Of a stretch of 64,000 nt of DNA, positions 8,443 through 15,725 are shown one piece after another (position 1 is the stretch's first letter; each line of letters opens with the position of its first letter). The DNA is from Prevotella sp. E2-28 (GTDB lineage Bacteria; Bacteroidota; Bacteroidia; Bacteroidales; Bacteroidaceae), in the NCBI RefSeq assembly GCF_022024055.1, contig NZ_CP091788.1, positions 1,240,001 through 1,304,000 on the forward strand, written 5' to 3'. Under the pieces are notes generated by a model. That model saw nothing but the letters and a program-made list of their open reading frames with translations, was not told the origin of the DNA and searched no databases. Both the position numbers and the translations under genes were made by a program.

Positions 8443-9777
8443 CTATAGTTCAATGACAGACTTCTTTTTCTTTCCCAATCTTGGCTTCTGATGGCGCTGG
8501 CTGTAGTCACGCAATATCCGCGATGGTGGAAGCTCGATTCCCGCAAGAGAGAAATTCTTGTCGATACAACTGCCCAACGATCGTACATCATCAGCAATCT
8601 TTCTTTCTGTTACCTTTGCATAGTGCTGGGTAATGTTTATACTGCAATGTCCCATGATTTTGCTGACAGTCTCGATAGGGATGCCATTCCCTAAGCAGAT
8701 TGTTGTACCGAATGTATGCCGGGCCTGATGATACGAGAAGTAATGACCAAGTTTGCATTTATCTGCAATGGTCTTCAGATGTAAACGTATGGTTGTGTAG
8801 GACGGCATAGGGAAAATGTGTCCGTCTTTGTCAATACCCTTATATTTGTCGATAAGAGTTATGGGAATATCCGTTAGCCTCACATTCTCGGGAGTACCAG
8901 TCTTATGGCGTTTTAACTGAAGCCAGATAGTTTCATCTGCTTGTTTTACGATGTTGGAGTCTGTAAGCATACGCATGTCGCAATAGCATACACCTGTAAG
9001 GGCAGAGAATACGAACAAATCTCTAGCAAGAATATCACTGGGATGGTCAAGTTCCACCGTCATCACTTTCTTCAACTCATCCATCTCCAGATAGCGCTTC
9101 GTCTGCTTGGGACGTTCTGATTTGAAGCCCTTGAATGGATTTGACGGGACAAGTCCACGGCAAGTAGCCATATTCATCAGTTTCTTCAGCACTTTCAGAT
9201 AGGCTATTCTTGTTGCTGGCTTGTACTTGCACTCAATTTTCAGATAAAGGTCATACTTTTCTATGAACATCATATCCAACTGCTTGAGAGGTACGTCTGA
9301 AACTTTCTTCTTGCTGTGAATGTACTTTTCAAGCCCCCGATAGACTTTGTCGTAGATGAGGTAGGTGTTTTGGGTACGGTTCACACCGACACATAGAGCC
9401 AGTTCCTCATTATGCGATTTGAAAAGTTTGAGCAGTGTCATCTGTACAGCCGCTATTCCCTGAAAGGCATTCTTCAGGTCTTCGGCTGAGAACTTCTGCC
9501 CATCTTCCAGAAATTCATTAAACCGATAACGGAGCAATAACAGTAGCTTTTCTATTTCCCTGTTGGTTGATGTTGCTACCTTGCTCTTACCCGTACAACG
9601 TTGAGAAGTGGCATTCCAGATTTTGGAATCCACTTTCATCTTGCACGAGAACTGTGCCGTTGAGTTGTAACGTCCCTTGATGGAAATCCTTCCCATCAGC
9701 GGACACATGTCCTTTTCGCTTTGCTCGTTTCTTTTGAGGTAGAGCAGCACCTTCATTTCTGTTTTCATACTCGTCAA
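8443..9777 (-). CDS. Tyrosine recombinase/integrase (first of tandem pair)
   Basis: A 444-residue recombinase with the same three domains as its neighbour. The catalytic motifs YHQARHTFGT and MGHCSINITQHYA are present, with a KTGTPE beta-hairpin Lys. The Arg I box is TGVCYCDM, with no Arg at the canonical place. IntDOT-type Bacteroides recombinases also lack this residue and remain active, so this does not mean the gene is dead. A Lys/Arg-rich C-terminal tail follows. It is the outermost element gene on the right and its upstream region carries several inverted repeats. Confidence 0.92.
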   Translation of the reverse strand: MTSMKTEMKVLLYLKRNEQSEKDMCPLMGRISIKGRYNSTAQFSCKMKVDSKIWNATSQRCTGKSKVATSTNREIEKLLLLLRYRFNEFLEDGQKFSAEDLKNAFQGIAAVQMTLLKLFKSHNEELALCVGVNRTQNTYLIYDKVYRGLEKYIHSKKKVSDVPLKQLDMMFIEKYDLYLKIECKYKPATRIAYLKVLKKLMNMATCRGLVPSNPFKGFKSERPKQTKRYLEMDELKKVMTVELDHPSDILARDLFVFSALTGVCYCDMRMLTDSNIVKQADETIWLQLKRHKTGTPENVRLTDIPITLIDKYKGIDKDGHIFPMPSYTTIRLHLKTIADKCKLGHYFSYHQARHTFGTTICLGNGIPIETVSKIMGHCSINITQHYAKVTERKIADDVRSLGSCIDKNFSLAGIELPPSRILRDYSQRHQKPRLGKKKKSVIEL

Positions 9778-10103
9778 TTTTGAGGTTGCAAAATTACTTT
9801 ATCTCACTCATATTGACAAATTGAAAACATTGCAGAACGGTGAAGAAGAAACCGCGATAGTTAAACTTTCATAACGCCCGTTTCAGATGTGCCATTCTTC
9901 GCAGAATTGCTTGTTTTTGGGTATGTCAGAACACACTTTAATTACCTGCAAAATAGGTAATGACTTGGTAGCGGATTGCTCTCAATGGTCATCAGAGCAT
10001 TGCTTTTTGCTCTTCTGCGCAAATCGAGGAAGAATGCTGATTTTCAGCGACTTCCGGTTTTTATTTCCTCATTCTTCCAAAATCTGAAACCATCCTTGAA
10101 AGT
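9778..10103. other. Gap right of integrase pair with inverted repeats (possible att/arm-site region)
   Basis: This 326-bp stretch has no convincing gene. It contains a perfect 7-bp inverted repeat ATTACCT-GCAAAAT-AGGTAAT at 9941-9961 and smaller ones (GCTCT/AGAGC and AGAGCA/TGCTCT around 9977-10015, GCTGA/TCAGC near 10035). Its position just upstream of the outer integrase fits an integrase promoter and arm-binding sites, but no direct-repeat att core was identified. Confidence 0.35.
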
Positions 10104-10742
10104 TCATTTATATCCGTGTTCCTTGCAGTAGTCGATGGCGGGTTGATAGCCTTGGAACGTGGCTTTGTGAATCCATTTCAGACCTTTCTTCTCATCGACG
10201 GGAACACCGTTGCCCGTCATGTGAAACCAGCCAATGGCAAACTGTGCCTGGGCATCACCACCGTTGGCTGCCAACTCATACCAGAAAGCACACTCCGACA
10301 AGTCTTTCTCTACACCATCACCGTTCCAATAGGCCGCTCCGCAGTTCTTCTGACTCTGTACATGTCCTTGGAAGGCTGCCTCGCGATACCAGAGGAAAGC
10401 CTTGTGGTGATCTGACTCTACACCATCCCCTAAATAATAGGCATTGGCCACATTGACCTGTGACTGCATATCCCCTTTGTCGGCAGCTTTCATGTACCAC
10501 TCAAAGGCTTGCTCTGTATTTTGCTCCACACCCTTGCCGTGATAGTAGCACTCGCCGACGTTGAAGCAGCCATAGACATCGCCCTGCTCAGCGGCTTTCA
10601 TATACCATTCGAAAGCCAGTTCAAGGCTGACTTTTACGCCTGTGCCACGCTCATAGCAGACCCCAAGGTTGTTCATTGCCTTGGTGTCACCCTCGTAAGC
10701 CTTTTCACGATAGCCATCTGCCTTGTTTCGTTCCTTGGGCAT
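10104..10742 (-). CDS. Sel1-repeat (SLR) protein
   Basis: About 212 residues, almost all Sel1-like 36-residue repeats: successive A-x-x-x-LG-x-x-Y/F-x-x-G-x-GV units such as NNLGVCYERGTGVKV, FNVGECYYHGKGVEQ and ANAYYLGDGVES, five to six in total. These form a helical solenoid for protein-protein contact. There is no signal peptide, so it is cytoplasmic. I chose the ATG at 10742 because AGGAG at 10755-10751 lies 8 nt upstream; an ATG two codons earlier lies too close to it. The partner and function are unknown. Confidence 0.85.
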   Translation of the reverse strand: MPKERNKADGYREKAYEGDTKAMNNLGVCYERGTGVKVSLELAFEWYMKAAEQGDVYGCFNVGECYYHGKGVEQNTEQAFEWYMKAADKGDMQSQVNVANAYYLGDGVESDHHKAFLWYREAAFQGHVQSQKNCGAAYWNGDGVEKDLSECAFWYELAANGGDAQAQFAIGWFHMTGNGVPVDEKKGLKWIHKATFQGYQPAIDYCKEHGYK

Positions 10743-10846
10743 GGTCATTTCTCCTAAAAGATGTTGCAAAAATAGTCAATTTTGATAAAATACGGAGAAT
10801 AATACGTAACTATGTGCCAAGTTTTGAGAATAATTAGGATTTAGAG

Positions 10847-11030
10847 ATGGGCAACATCAAGATAGTGAGAGGTGTGTTCGACACCAAGTTGGAATTGGAA
10901 CATGCGGGTGTAGCAGCAGGATTCCCCAGTCCGGCTGACGAGTACAGGCACGAGACATTAGATTTCAACCGTGACTATATCCGTCACCCTGAAGCATCGT
11001 TCTATGGCGATGTGGATGGTGACTCGATGA
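10847..11030 (+). pseudogene. umuD: 5' fragment of a umuD-like gene
   Basis: The first ~60 codons encode a clear UmuD start: AAGFPSPADEYRHETLDFN, then IRHPEASFYGDVDGDSM, which includes the cleavage-site region (AGF/AG-type) and the Ser of the S24 peptidase (DSM). After DSM the match stops. The frame then runs on to 11251 only as antisense of the sirtuin gene, whose stop is at 11048. The catalytic Lys half and any umuC are missing. This looks like a deletion or insertion junction near base 11030. Confidence 0.7.
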
Positions 11031-11047
11031 GGCTAGGAAGATGGGCA

Positions 11048-11950
11048 TCAAGGAAGGTACACCGTATTTTCATACAGGATTTGCTCCACGCCTTCGGAGA
11101 AAGCCACGTATCGGCTGATGCCTTGTGTAGTCAGCTGGGGATAATCGCGGTTGAAGCGGACAAGCGTGGTGTCAGGGAATCGTGCAGCCATCTGTTCGAA
11201 TGGGAAACGGATGATGACGGGCGTGTTGAAACCTACACCAAACTCCAGTAATAGCATCCGCTTGTCGTGAGCCATGCTGACGAAATCGCTGTAACGCTGT
11301 GCCTGCTCATGCCAGTGGGCGTCCTCCACGAAAGTATCGTCACAGCGGAGATTCATGCTGACGGGCTGGCCGTCGGGGGTATGGGGAATCAGTTCCGTGG
11401 GAATGCGGCAGTCTTTGATGGCTGGCAAAGCCCGTTCCACCCATTCGCGGTTGTGATACAGTTCCTTGGGCGCACCTGATGCTGGCTGGAAATAGCAATA
11501 GTCGCCCTGCGTAGCAAAGATGCGATGTGTATCAAATCCAGCCATTTCGAACTGACCGTCAACATTGGTGGTGATAACGAAATAATCTTTACCGTCCACC
11601 ATCTTCAGTAGTTTCTTGTATAGCGGCAATGCCCCTGTCCGATAGCGGCTGAACCAGATGTGCTTCGCCCACATAGCCCAGCGTTCTTCTTCTGTTTCAA
11701 AAGGAAAGAATGACGAAGAATAGAGGTCGGCTATGCCATAGCGGTCAATCCACTCGCGGAACTCCCTGCGGAAGTCCTCACCAGCATAGTCAAGTCCGGC
11801 AGCGGCAGACAAGCCGGAGCCTGCCCCAATCAGGATATAGTCAGCATTGGCAATCTGCTCTTTAAGCCATTGGGCACGTTCAGAGAAGCCGCTGGTAGAT
11901 GTCGCGGTCTTTGTCGAGGAAAACATTGAATACAATCGTTTTAAGTGCAT
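11048..11950 (-). CDS. SirTM-class sirtuin (macrodomain-linked ADP-ribosyltransferase)
   Basis: Predicted NAD-dependent protein ADP-ribosyltransferase rather than deacetylase. The NAD site IGAGSGLSAAAG is at residues 41-52 and TTNVDGQF at 127-134. The usual catalytic His is replaced by Gln in ATQGD (residue 148), the pattern of SirTM (class M) sirtuins described from staphylococci and streptococci. The zinc-ribbon cysteines of ordinary sirtuins are absent. It overlaps the macrodomain gene by up to 71 bp (an internal ATG at 11926 is an alternative start), matching the known SirTM-macrodomain pairing. The target is unknown; no GcvH-like or lipoate ligase gene is nearby. Confidence 0.85.
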   Translation of the reverse strand: MHLKRLYSMFSSTKTATSTSGFSERAQWLKEQIANADYILIGAGSGLSAAAGLDYAGEDFRREFREWIDRYGIADLYSSSFFPFETEEERWAMWAKHIWFSRYRTGALPLYKKLLKMVDGKDYFVITTNVDGQFEMAGFDTHRIFATQGDYCYFQPASGAPKELYHNREWVERALPAIKDCRIPTELIPHTPDGQPVSMNLRCDDTFVEDAHWHEQAQRYSDFVSMAHDKRMLLLEFGVGFNTPVIIRFPFEQMAARFPDTTLVRFNRDYPQLTTQGISRYVAFSEGVEQILYENTVYLP

Positions 11951-12635
11951 GTCGTGGATATGATTTGACGGTCTCTATGGCAATTTCTGCTGCTCGCTGG
12001 TTGGGGAAGTGGAATACGCCTGTGGAGATGCAGCAGAAGGCAATGCTCTCCAGTCCATTTTTCTCTGCAAGGTCAAGACAGCTGCGATAGCAAGCTGCCA
12101 ACTGCTCTTCCTGTTCCTTGGTGGGAATGCCGTCGGGAATAATCGGGCCGACAGTGTGGGTGACATAACGGGCAGGCAGGTTGTAGCCTTGTGTGATGAA
12201 GGCATCGCCAGTAGCCAGCAGCCGTCCCTGCATCTTGTCGGCACACTCCTTGCGAAGTTGGATGCCGGCGGCGGAGTGGATGCAGTTGTCTATGCAGTTG
12301 TGGAGCGGTGCCCAGCAGCCCAGTGCCTGAGCGTTGGCAGCATTGACGATGGCTTCCACCTTCAGACGGGTGATGTCGCCTTGCCAGAGGCGGATGTCTG
12401 AAGTCTGAGGTGTGATGTCTGAGATTTCCACAATGCCTTTTTCCTCGCGCTGTATCTGCAACTCGGCATCCTGCATCTTTAGAAAGTCTTCGCTGATAGG
12501 TCTTGGCTCCCACACGTTCATCAATGCCCGCATCATCCGCTGCCGCTCTTCGAGTGTAGAAGGAATCCGATGGCTGACATGCTCGTCAGCCATCAGATAC
12601 ATGATGATGTTCTTCAGATTCTCCAGTCTGTCCAT
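11880..12635 (-). CDS. Macrodomain ADP-ribosyl hydrolase (zinc-type, SirTM partner)
   Basis: A 251-residue protein with an N-terminal helical extension (1-70) and a macrodomain (about 82-251): the core motif IVNAANAQALG at 97-107, the Cys/His-rich GCWAPLHNCIDNCIHSAAG stretch that holds the metal ligands in SirTM-linked macrodomains, and the phosphate loop CISTGVFHFP. It should reverse the mark made by the sirtuin downstream. Residues 70-82 are encoded by a 7-bp tandem repeat (12393-12427) and look like an inserted linker. It starts 5 bp after the lipoprotein gene. Confidence 0.88.
   Translation of the reverse strand: MDRLENLKNIIMYLMADEHVSHRIPSTLEERQRMMRALMNVWEPRPISEDFLKMQDAELQIQREEKGIVEISDITPQTSDIRLWQGDITRLKVEAIVNAANAQALGCWAPLHNCIDNCIHSAAGIQLRKECADKMQGRLLATGDAFITQGYNLPARYVTHTVGPIIPDGIPTKEQEEQLAACYRSCLDLAEKNGLESIAFCCISTGVFHFPNQRAAEIAIETVKSYPRHALKTIVFNVFLDKDRDIYQRLL
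12393..12427. repeat. 7-bp tandem array inside macrodomain gene
   Basis: Five 7-bp units, GATGTCT, GAAGTCT, GAGGTGT, GATGTCT and GAGATTT, lie in coding sequence at the junction of the N-terminal extension and the macrodomain. It belongs to a set of period-7 arrays in this window. Confidence 0.75.
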
Positions 12636-12640
12636 TGTCC

Positions 12641-13522
12641 TTACTTCTTATAGAGTGCCTGAGACAGTGCATCGGCATCGCCGGGCAGTTCGGGATATGC
12701 AGCCTTCAGCGCCTCGGTGAATGCAGCGGCATCCTTGTTGGCAGCAAGCAGTTCCTTCACCTTCTCCAGATAGGAAATCTTGAACTCCACCTGAGCCTTC
12801 TCTGCCAGACCACCGTGACCGCCGATGAAGTACTTGGCTCCAGAGGCGAGAGCTTTCTTAGCCTCGGCCAGTTCTGCGTCAACAGCAGCAGCGTTGCCAA
12901 TCTGCAGCGGACTTACGTGTGCCTCGGCCGGAGTCCAGTGAGTGTAATACACCTGCTTGCCGATGATGATAGATGCAGCGGGGAAGTCGCTTGTTGCACC
13001 ATGTTGGAAATCAAAGTCAACACCGTTCCACTTCTGCGTCTGTCCAAATGGAACCTCAGCGGCTTTCTGCGTGGGCAACTCTACCATCGTGTCGCCAAAC
13101 TGCGAGGCAAACTGCTTCATCATGCCACCATAGATGGGACCTTCGATAAAGGCGGGCATACCCTCGGGCATCGTCAAAGGAAGCTTGTCGCTGCCACCAA
13201 GATGATAGTCGGTCACGTCAATCTCCACGGGCTTGCCCAGTTTCTCGATGTAGTCGGCAAACTCCTTGGCATTCACCTTGAAGAGCGGATATTCCATGAC
13301 GATGAGCGAATCCTGGCCCTCGATGATGTAGCTGGCATCGCCCATCACGTCGTTAGTGTTATACACATGCAGCTTAAAGCCGTCCAAATCATAGGCGGTG
13401 AATGCGCCAGTCAGAGAGTCTGCCCCCTGCGCGAGGCCGTCCCCCGTTTGACGGGGGGCTCCCGTGTTACCGCAGCCTACCATCATGGCTGCTGCCATCA
13501 TTACGAATAATACCTTTTTCAT
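12641..13522 (-). CDS. Lipoprotein with degenerate metallo-beta-lactamase-like fold
   Basis: A 293-residue lipoprotein from the ATG at 13522: MKKVLFVMMAAAMMVGCG is a signal peptide with lipobox ending at Cys17. The body follows the MBL order: YNTNDVMGDASYII, a central YHLGGSDKLP where HxHxDH is expected, and a later FIGGHGG. The first metal motif is largely lost, so hydrolase activity is doubtful. It is the first gene of the lipoprotein-macrodomain-sirtuin operon and is divergent from an HxlR regulator, so it may be part of the same stress response. It has its own good promoter at 13572-13602. Confidence 0.72.
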   Translation of the reverse strand: MKKVLFVMMAAAMMVGCGNTGAPRQTGDGLAQGADSLTGAFTAYDLDGFKLHVYNTNDVMGDASYIIEGQDSLIVMEYPLFKVNAKEFADYIEKLGKPVEIDVTDYHLGGSDKLPLTMPEGMPAFIEGPIYGGMMKQFASQFGDTMVELPTQKAAEVPFGQTQKWNGVDFDFQHGATSDFPAASIIIGKQVYYTHWTPAEAHVSPLQIGNAAAVDAELAEAKKALASGAKYFIGGHGGLAEKAQVEFKISYLEKVKELLAANKDAAAFTEALKAAYPELPGDADALSQALYKK

Positions 13523-13571
13523 TGTTCTTACCTTTTTATTATTAATACTCGTTTCTTCTTGATTGCGAGTG

Positions 13572-13602
13572 CAAAGGTACGGCAAGAATTTCATTCCCAC
13601 AA
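13572..13602 (-). promoter_or_regulatory. Promoter of lipoprotein-macrodomain-SirTM operon
   Basis: On the minus strand TACCTTTG (13579-13572) is a perfect -7 box, with TTG (13602-13600) 20 nt upstream, giving a leader of about 40 nt before the ATG at 13522. Confidence 0.6.
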
Positions 13603-13703
13603 GAAGGCACTTTTTGGTGGGATAGTTACCAGAAAGTAGGAATTGTGATGTTATGGGACTTCTGCGAAAACTGCTTTAACTTAGATTAACTAAGTGTAAT
13701 GCT

Positions 13704-13731
13704 GTTACTTGGTAACTATTTGTTACCTTTG
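13704..13731 (+). promoter_or_regulatory. Palindromic operator and -7 box upstream of HxlR gene
   Basis: GTTAC-TTG-GTAAC (13704-13716) overlaps GGTAAC-TATTT-GTTACC (13711-13727), and the last half-site runs into a TACCTTTG -7 box (13724-13731). Iterated half-sites overlapping the promoter suggest autoregulation by a dimeric winged-helix protein such as the HxlR product. A clear -33 TTTG is not visible. Confidence 0.5.
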
Positions 13732-13826
13732 CTGAGTAAACTCAGCGAGAACAGGCTGCACCTCAGCAATTCGAGCGAGCTCGATTGCATTCGGTTTGCA
13801 CTATCCTTGCGTAAAAATCTATAGTT

Positions 13827-14171
13827 ATGGCAGATGTAAAAGCGGAGTATTTAGCCTGTCCCATCAGGCAAGTAGTGAGTCGTTTTGGCGACAAGTGGTC
13901 TATGCTGGTGCTCTATATGCTCCACACCAGCGAGACAGGGGTATTGCGGTTTAATGAGATCCGTCGTCTGATGACGGACTGCTCCCAGAAGATGCTCTCG
14001 GCTACGCTGAAAAACCTGGAGCAGAGCCATCTGGTACACCGCGAGGTCTATCCAGAGGTACCACCACGTGTAGAATACTCTCTGACGGGAACAGGCCGTT
14101 CACTGATGCCCGCCATCATAGCCCTCATCGACTGGGGCAAGGAGCATTTCGATGAAGTGGTAACCGATTGA
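13827..14171 (+). CDS. HxlR-family transcriptional regulator
   Basis: A 114-residue winged-helix protein matching HxlR throughout: the conserved N-terminal Cys in YLACPIRQVVSRFGDKW, recognition helix region around QKMLSATLKNLEQSHLV, wing VPPRVEYSLTGTGRSL, and a final dimer helix IALIDWGKEHFDE. HxlR proteins often sense electrophiles or oxidants through that Cys. It is divergent from the lipoprotein-macrodomain-sirtuin operon, which it probably controls, with a palindromic site in between. Confidence 0.9.
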   Translation: MADVKAEYLACPIRQVVSRFGDKWSMLVLYMLHTSETGVLRFNEIRRLMTDCSQKMLSATLKNLEQSHLVHREVYPEVPPRVEYSLTGTGRSLMPAIIALIDWGKEHFDEVVTD

Positions 14172-14175
14172 AGGT

Positions 14176-14484
14176 ATGGCACTCCCCAAGTTCATCATCA
14201 CAATGGATGGCGTGTTTCGCCTCGGCATGGTCAATCAGCATAAAGACCTGCTGAAGCCTGGAGATCAATGCATCGGTGGCGGCTATTACCATTTCGACTA
14301 TACCACCAACCGCATTCTGCTCGACAGGGAATCCTACGACTTTGGCCGTCCCAAGTGGCATCTGCTCGATACGCTGAAAGTGCCGTCAGTCTATCGTGGA
14401 TTGCGGCTTGTCTATACCTACGATGATAATTTCCACGACAACATTGACATCAGCGAGGAATTGAAGATTGAGTATTATGACTGA
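14176..14484 (+). CDS. Small hypothetical protein
   Basis: A 102-residue protein starting 4 bp after the HxlR stop, so probably co-transcribed. It has no signal peptide or membrane segment. It is rich in Asp, Tyr and Gly with alternating beta-like pattern (for example IGGGYYHFDYTTNRILLD). I recognise no family. The tight spacing on both sides supports it as a real gene. Confidence 0.6.
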   Translation: MALPKFIITMDGVFRLGMVNQHKDLLKPGDQCIGGGYYHFDYTTNRILLDRESYDFGRPKWHLLDTLKVPSVYRGLRLVYTYDDNFHDNIDISEELKIEYYD

Positions 14485-14713
14485 CTTTGATTCCATCTGG
14501 CGCACTCAGGATGAAATCAGAACGGTAGTGAATGCCGTTCTGGGCGAATGTATCTGGAATCTCAGTTACAGCGAGCGACGCATGGCAATCGAACTGGAAT
14601 TGACTGTCACCCTCGATGATGATGCCATCGGCAATCTCTGCTGCCAATTCTCAATTACTGCCGACTACGAGGGCGTCGGCGCAAAAGGATCGAAATTCGC
14701 ATTCTATCTTTGA
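14477..14713 (+). CDS. Small hypothetical protein
   Basis: About 78 residues from the ATG at 14477, overlapping the previous stop by 8 bp (ATGACTGA context), which suggests coupling. It is an acidic protein with a possible alpha-beta pattern (helix at residues 10-25, strands in the second half). No family is recognised, and at this length an incidental frame cannot be fully excluded. Confidence 0.45.
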   Translation: MTDFDSIWRTQDEIRTVVNAVLGECIWNLSYSERRMAIELELTVTLDDDAIGNLCCQFSITADYEGVGAKGSKFAFYL

Positions 14714-14731
14714 ATGCCTAAATAATCGAAG

Positions 14732-14968
14732 TCATTGACCTTTGTCGCTTAGCAAGGCTAAGAACTTATCTGGCCAACAATTCATAATCAGCTTGTTTGG
14801 GAATTCCGTTTCTGCCAGCAGCGGATAGAGTCGTTCATAATCGGCTATCTGGAAAGAAATGTCGTATGAGCCTGAAATATTTGTATCAATAAACTTACGG
14901 AGTGTCTGAGTGTCGCAACATTCAGAATACACGTCTGAATGTCGTGTCTTCACAATTTTCGTTTCCAT
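14732..14968 (-). CDS. Small hypothetical protein
   Basis: A 78-residue frame, METKIVKTRHSDVYSECCDT onward, convergent with the 14477 gene. Its composition is protein-like, with balanced charges and few rare codons. It has no recognised family, signal peptide or membrane segment, and no clear promoter box upstream. Confidence 0.4.
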   Translation of the reverse strand: METKIVKTRHSDVYSECCDTQTLRKFIDTNISGSYDISFQIADYERLYPLLAETEFPNKLIMNCWPDKFLALLSDKGQ

Positions 14969-15044
14969 TTTTGGTTATGAGATTCATTTTTGAAAATAAA
15001 ATAGGCATAAAAATGTCTTAGGAATGGATAAAAATAGGGTAATG

Positions 15045-15077
15045 GATTTTTGCGGCGATTTTGCGGCGATTTTGCGC
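15045..15077. repeat. 11-bp tandem repeat, three copies
   Basis: GATTTTTGCGGC, GATTTTGCGGC and GATTTTGCG follow one another in the non-coding gap between the small gene at 14968 and the tRNA-His terminator. Function unknown. Confidence 0.6.
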
Positions 15078-15154
15078 CCAAAGTACAAAATTTAACGGTA
15101 ATTTAGCAGAAATTGAGTTAAATTTAACTTAAAACCATGTTCTAAAAAGGAAAC

Positions 15155-15185
15155 AAAAAAGCTTGTAAGTATTTGACCTACAAGC
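15155..15185 (-). terminator. Terminator of tRNA-His
   Basis: On the minus strand GCTTGTA (15185-15179) pairs with TACAAGC (15167-15161), followed by TTTTTT (15160-15155). It lies 11 bp after the tRNA 3' end. Confidence 0.75.
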
Positions 15186-15195
15186 CTTTATCTTG

Positions 15196-15270
15196 GGTGC
15201 CCGGACGGACTCGAACCGTCGACATTCAGAACCACAATCTGACGCTCTAACCAACTGAACTACGGGCACC
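15196..15270 (-). tRNA. tRNA-His (GTG)
   Basis: The minus strand reads a complete cloverleaf. The acceptor stem is GTGCCCG/CGGGCAC (15269-15263 with 15203-15197), with the extra G-1 opposite C73 typical of tRNA-His. The anticodon stem is TCAGA/TCTGA around loop TTGTGGT, giving anticodon GTG. The T loop GGTTCGAGTCC is standard. CCA is not encoded. Confidence 0.95.
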
Positions 15271-15298
15271 ATGTTGGTTGCTTCCTTGAAAGCGAGTG

Positions 15299-15319
15299 CA
15301 AAGGTACGCAATTTATTTG
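15299..15319 (-). promoter_or_regulatory. Promoter of tRNA-His embedded in an inverted repeat
   Basis: On the minus strand the -7 box TACCTTTG occupies 15306-15299, with TTTG 20 nt upstream inside the left-hand arm sequence (around 15330-15327). A perfect 16-bp inverted repeat, GTACGCAATTTATTTG (15304-15319) and CAAATAAATTGCGTAC (15327-15342), covers the -33 box and spacer. Transcription would begin near 15292, about 22 nt before the tRNA. Confidence 0.6.
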
Positions 15320-15350
15320 AATTGACCAAATAAATTGCGTACTTTTTTTA

Positions 15351-15725
15351 TTATTCCTCACCAGCAGGTGCCTCAGTTGCCTCAGGAGCAGCAGCAGGTG
15401 CTTCCTCTACGGGGCTGGCTTCCAGTCCATTAGCATTAACGGGGCTAGTAGCAACGTTATTCTCAACCTGATCAAGGATATTGCTTTTACCTTGACCCTT
15501 TGGAGCTACATATGCACATGCAACGCTAGCTACAACCATAAGGGCTGCGAGAGTCCAAGTTGCTTTTTCAATGAAGTCGGTGGTCTTACGCACGCCACCA
15601 ATCTGGTTGTAAGAGGCGAAGTTTGAAGCCAAACCACCACCTTTAGATTCCTGAATCAGTACGATGCCTACCATGAGGATGGCGGCAATGACGATGAGGA
15701 CAATTAAAAGAAAATAAAGTGTCAT
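15351..15725 (-). CDS. secG: Preprotein translocase subunit SecG
   Basis: A small inner-membrane subunit of the SecYEG channel. It has 124 residues: TM1 at about 4-24, the conserved cytoplasmic loop ESKGGGLASNFASYNQIGG at 27-45, TM2 near 57-75, and then an Ala/Glu/Pro-rich tail of about 40 residues longer than in E. coli SecG but usual in Bacteroidetes. The start overlaps the previous stop by 4 bp. It is the last gene of the rlmN-pdxA-lptE-secG block. Confidence 0.93.
   Translation of the reverse strand: MTLYFLLIVLIVIAAILMVGIVLIQESKGGGLASNFASYNQIGGVRKTTDFIEKATWTLAALMVVASVACAYVAPKGQGKSNILDQVENNVATSPVNANGLEASPVEEAPAAAPEATEAPAGEE

Larger units (their letters stand above)
2329..9777. mobile_element. 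Integrative mobilizable element (relaxase, MobC-like, two tyrosine recombinases); ends not defined
   Basis: The block contains the standard parts of a Bacteroidales mobilizable island: relaxase, small DNA-binding accessory protein, winged-helix and excisionase-like HTH proteins, and two tandem tyrosine recombinases at the right edge. No type IV secretion or coupling protein genes are present, so transfer would need a helper element. I could not find matching direct repeats or a tRNA target at either end. The stated limits are therefore the outermost element genes, not att sites. Confidence 0.7.

Noticed and set aside
11030..11251. Continuation of the umuD frame to a 134-residue protein
   Set aside because: After DSM the sequence is the antisense of the sirtuin C-terminus and shows no similarity to UmuD or any protein pattern.
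15304..15349. Terminator of secG
   Set aside because: The T-tract is on the plus strand, but secG is read on the minus strand; the stem fits the tRNA-His promoter better.
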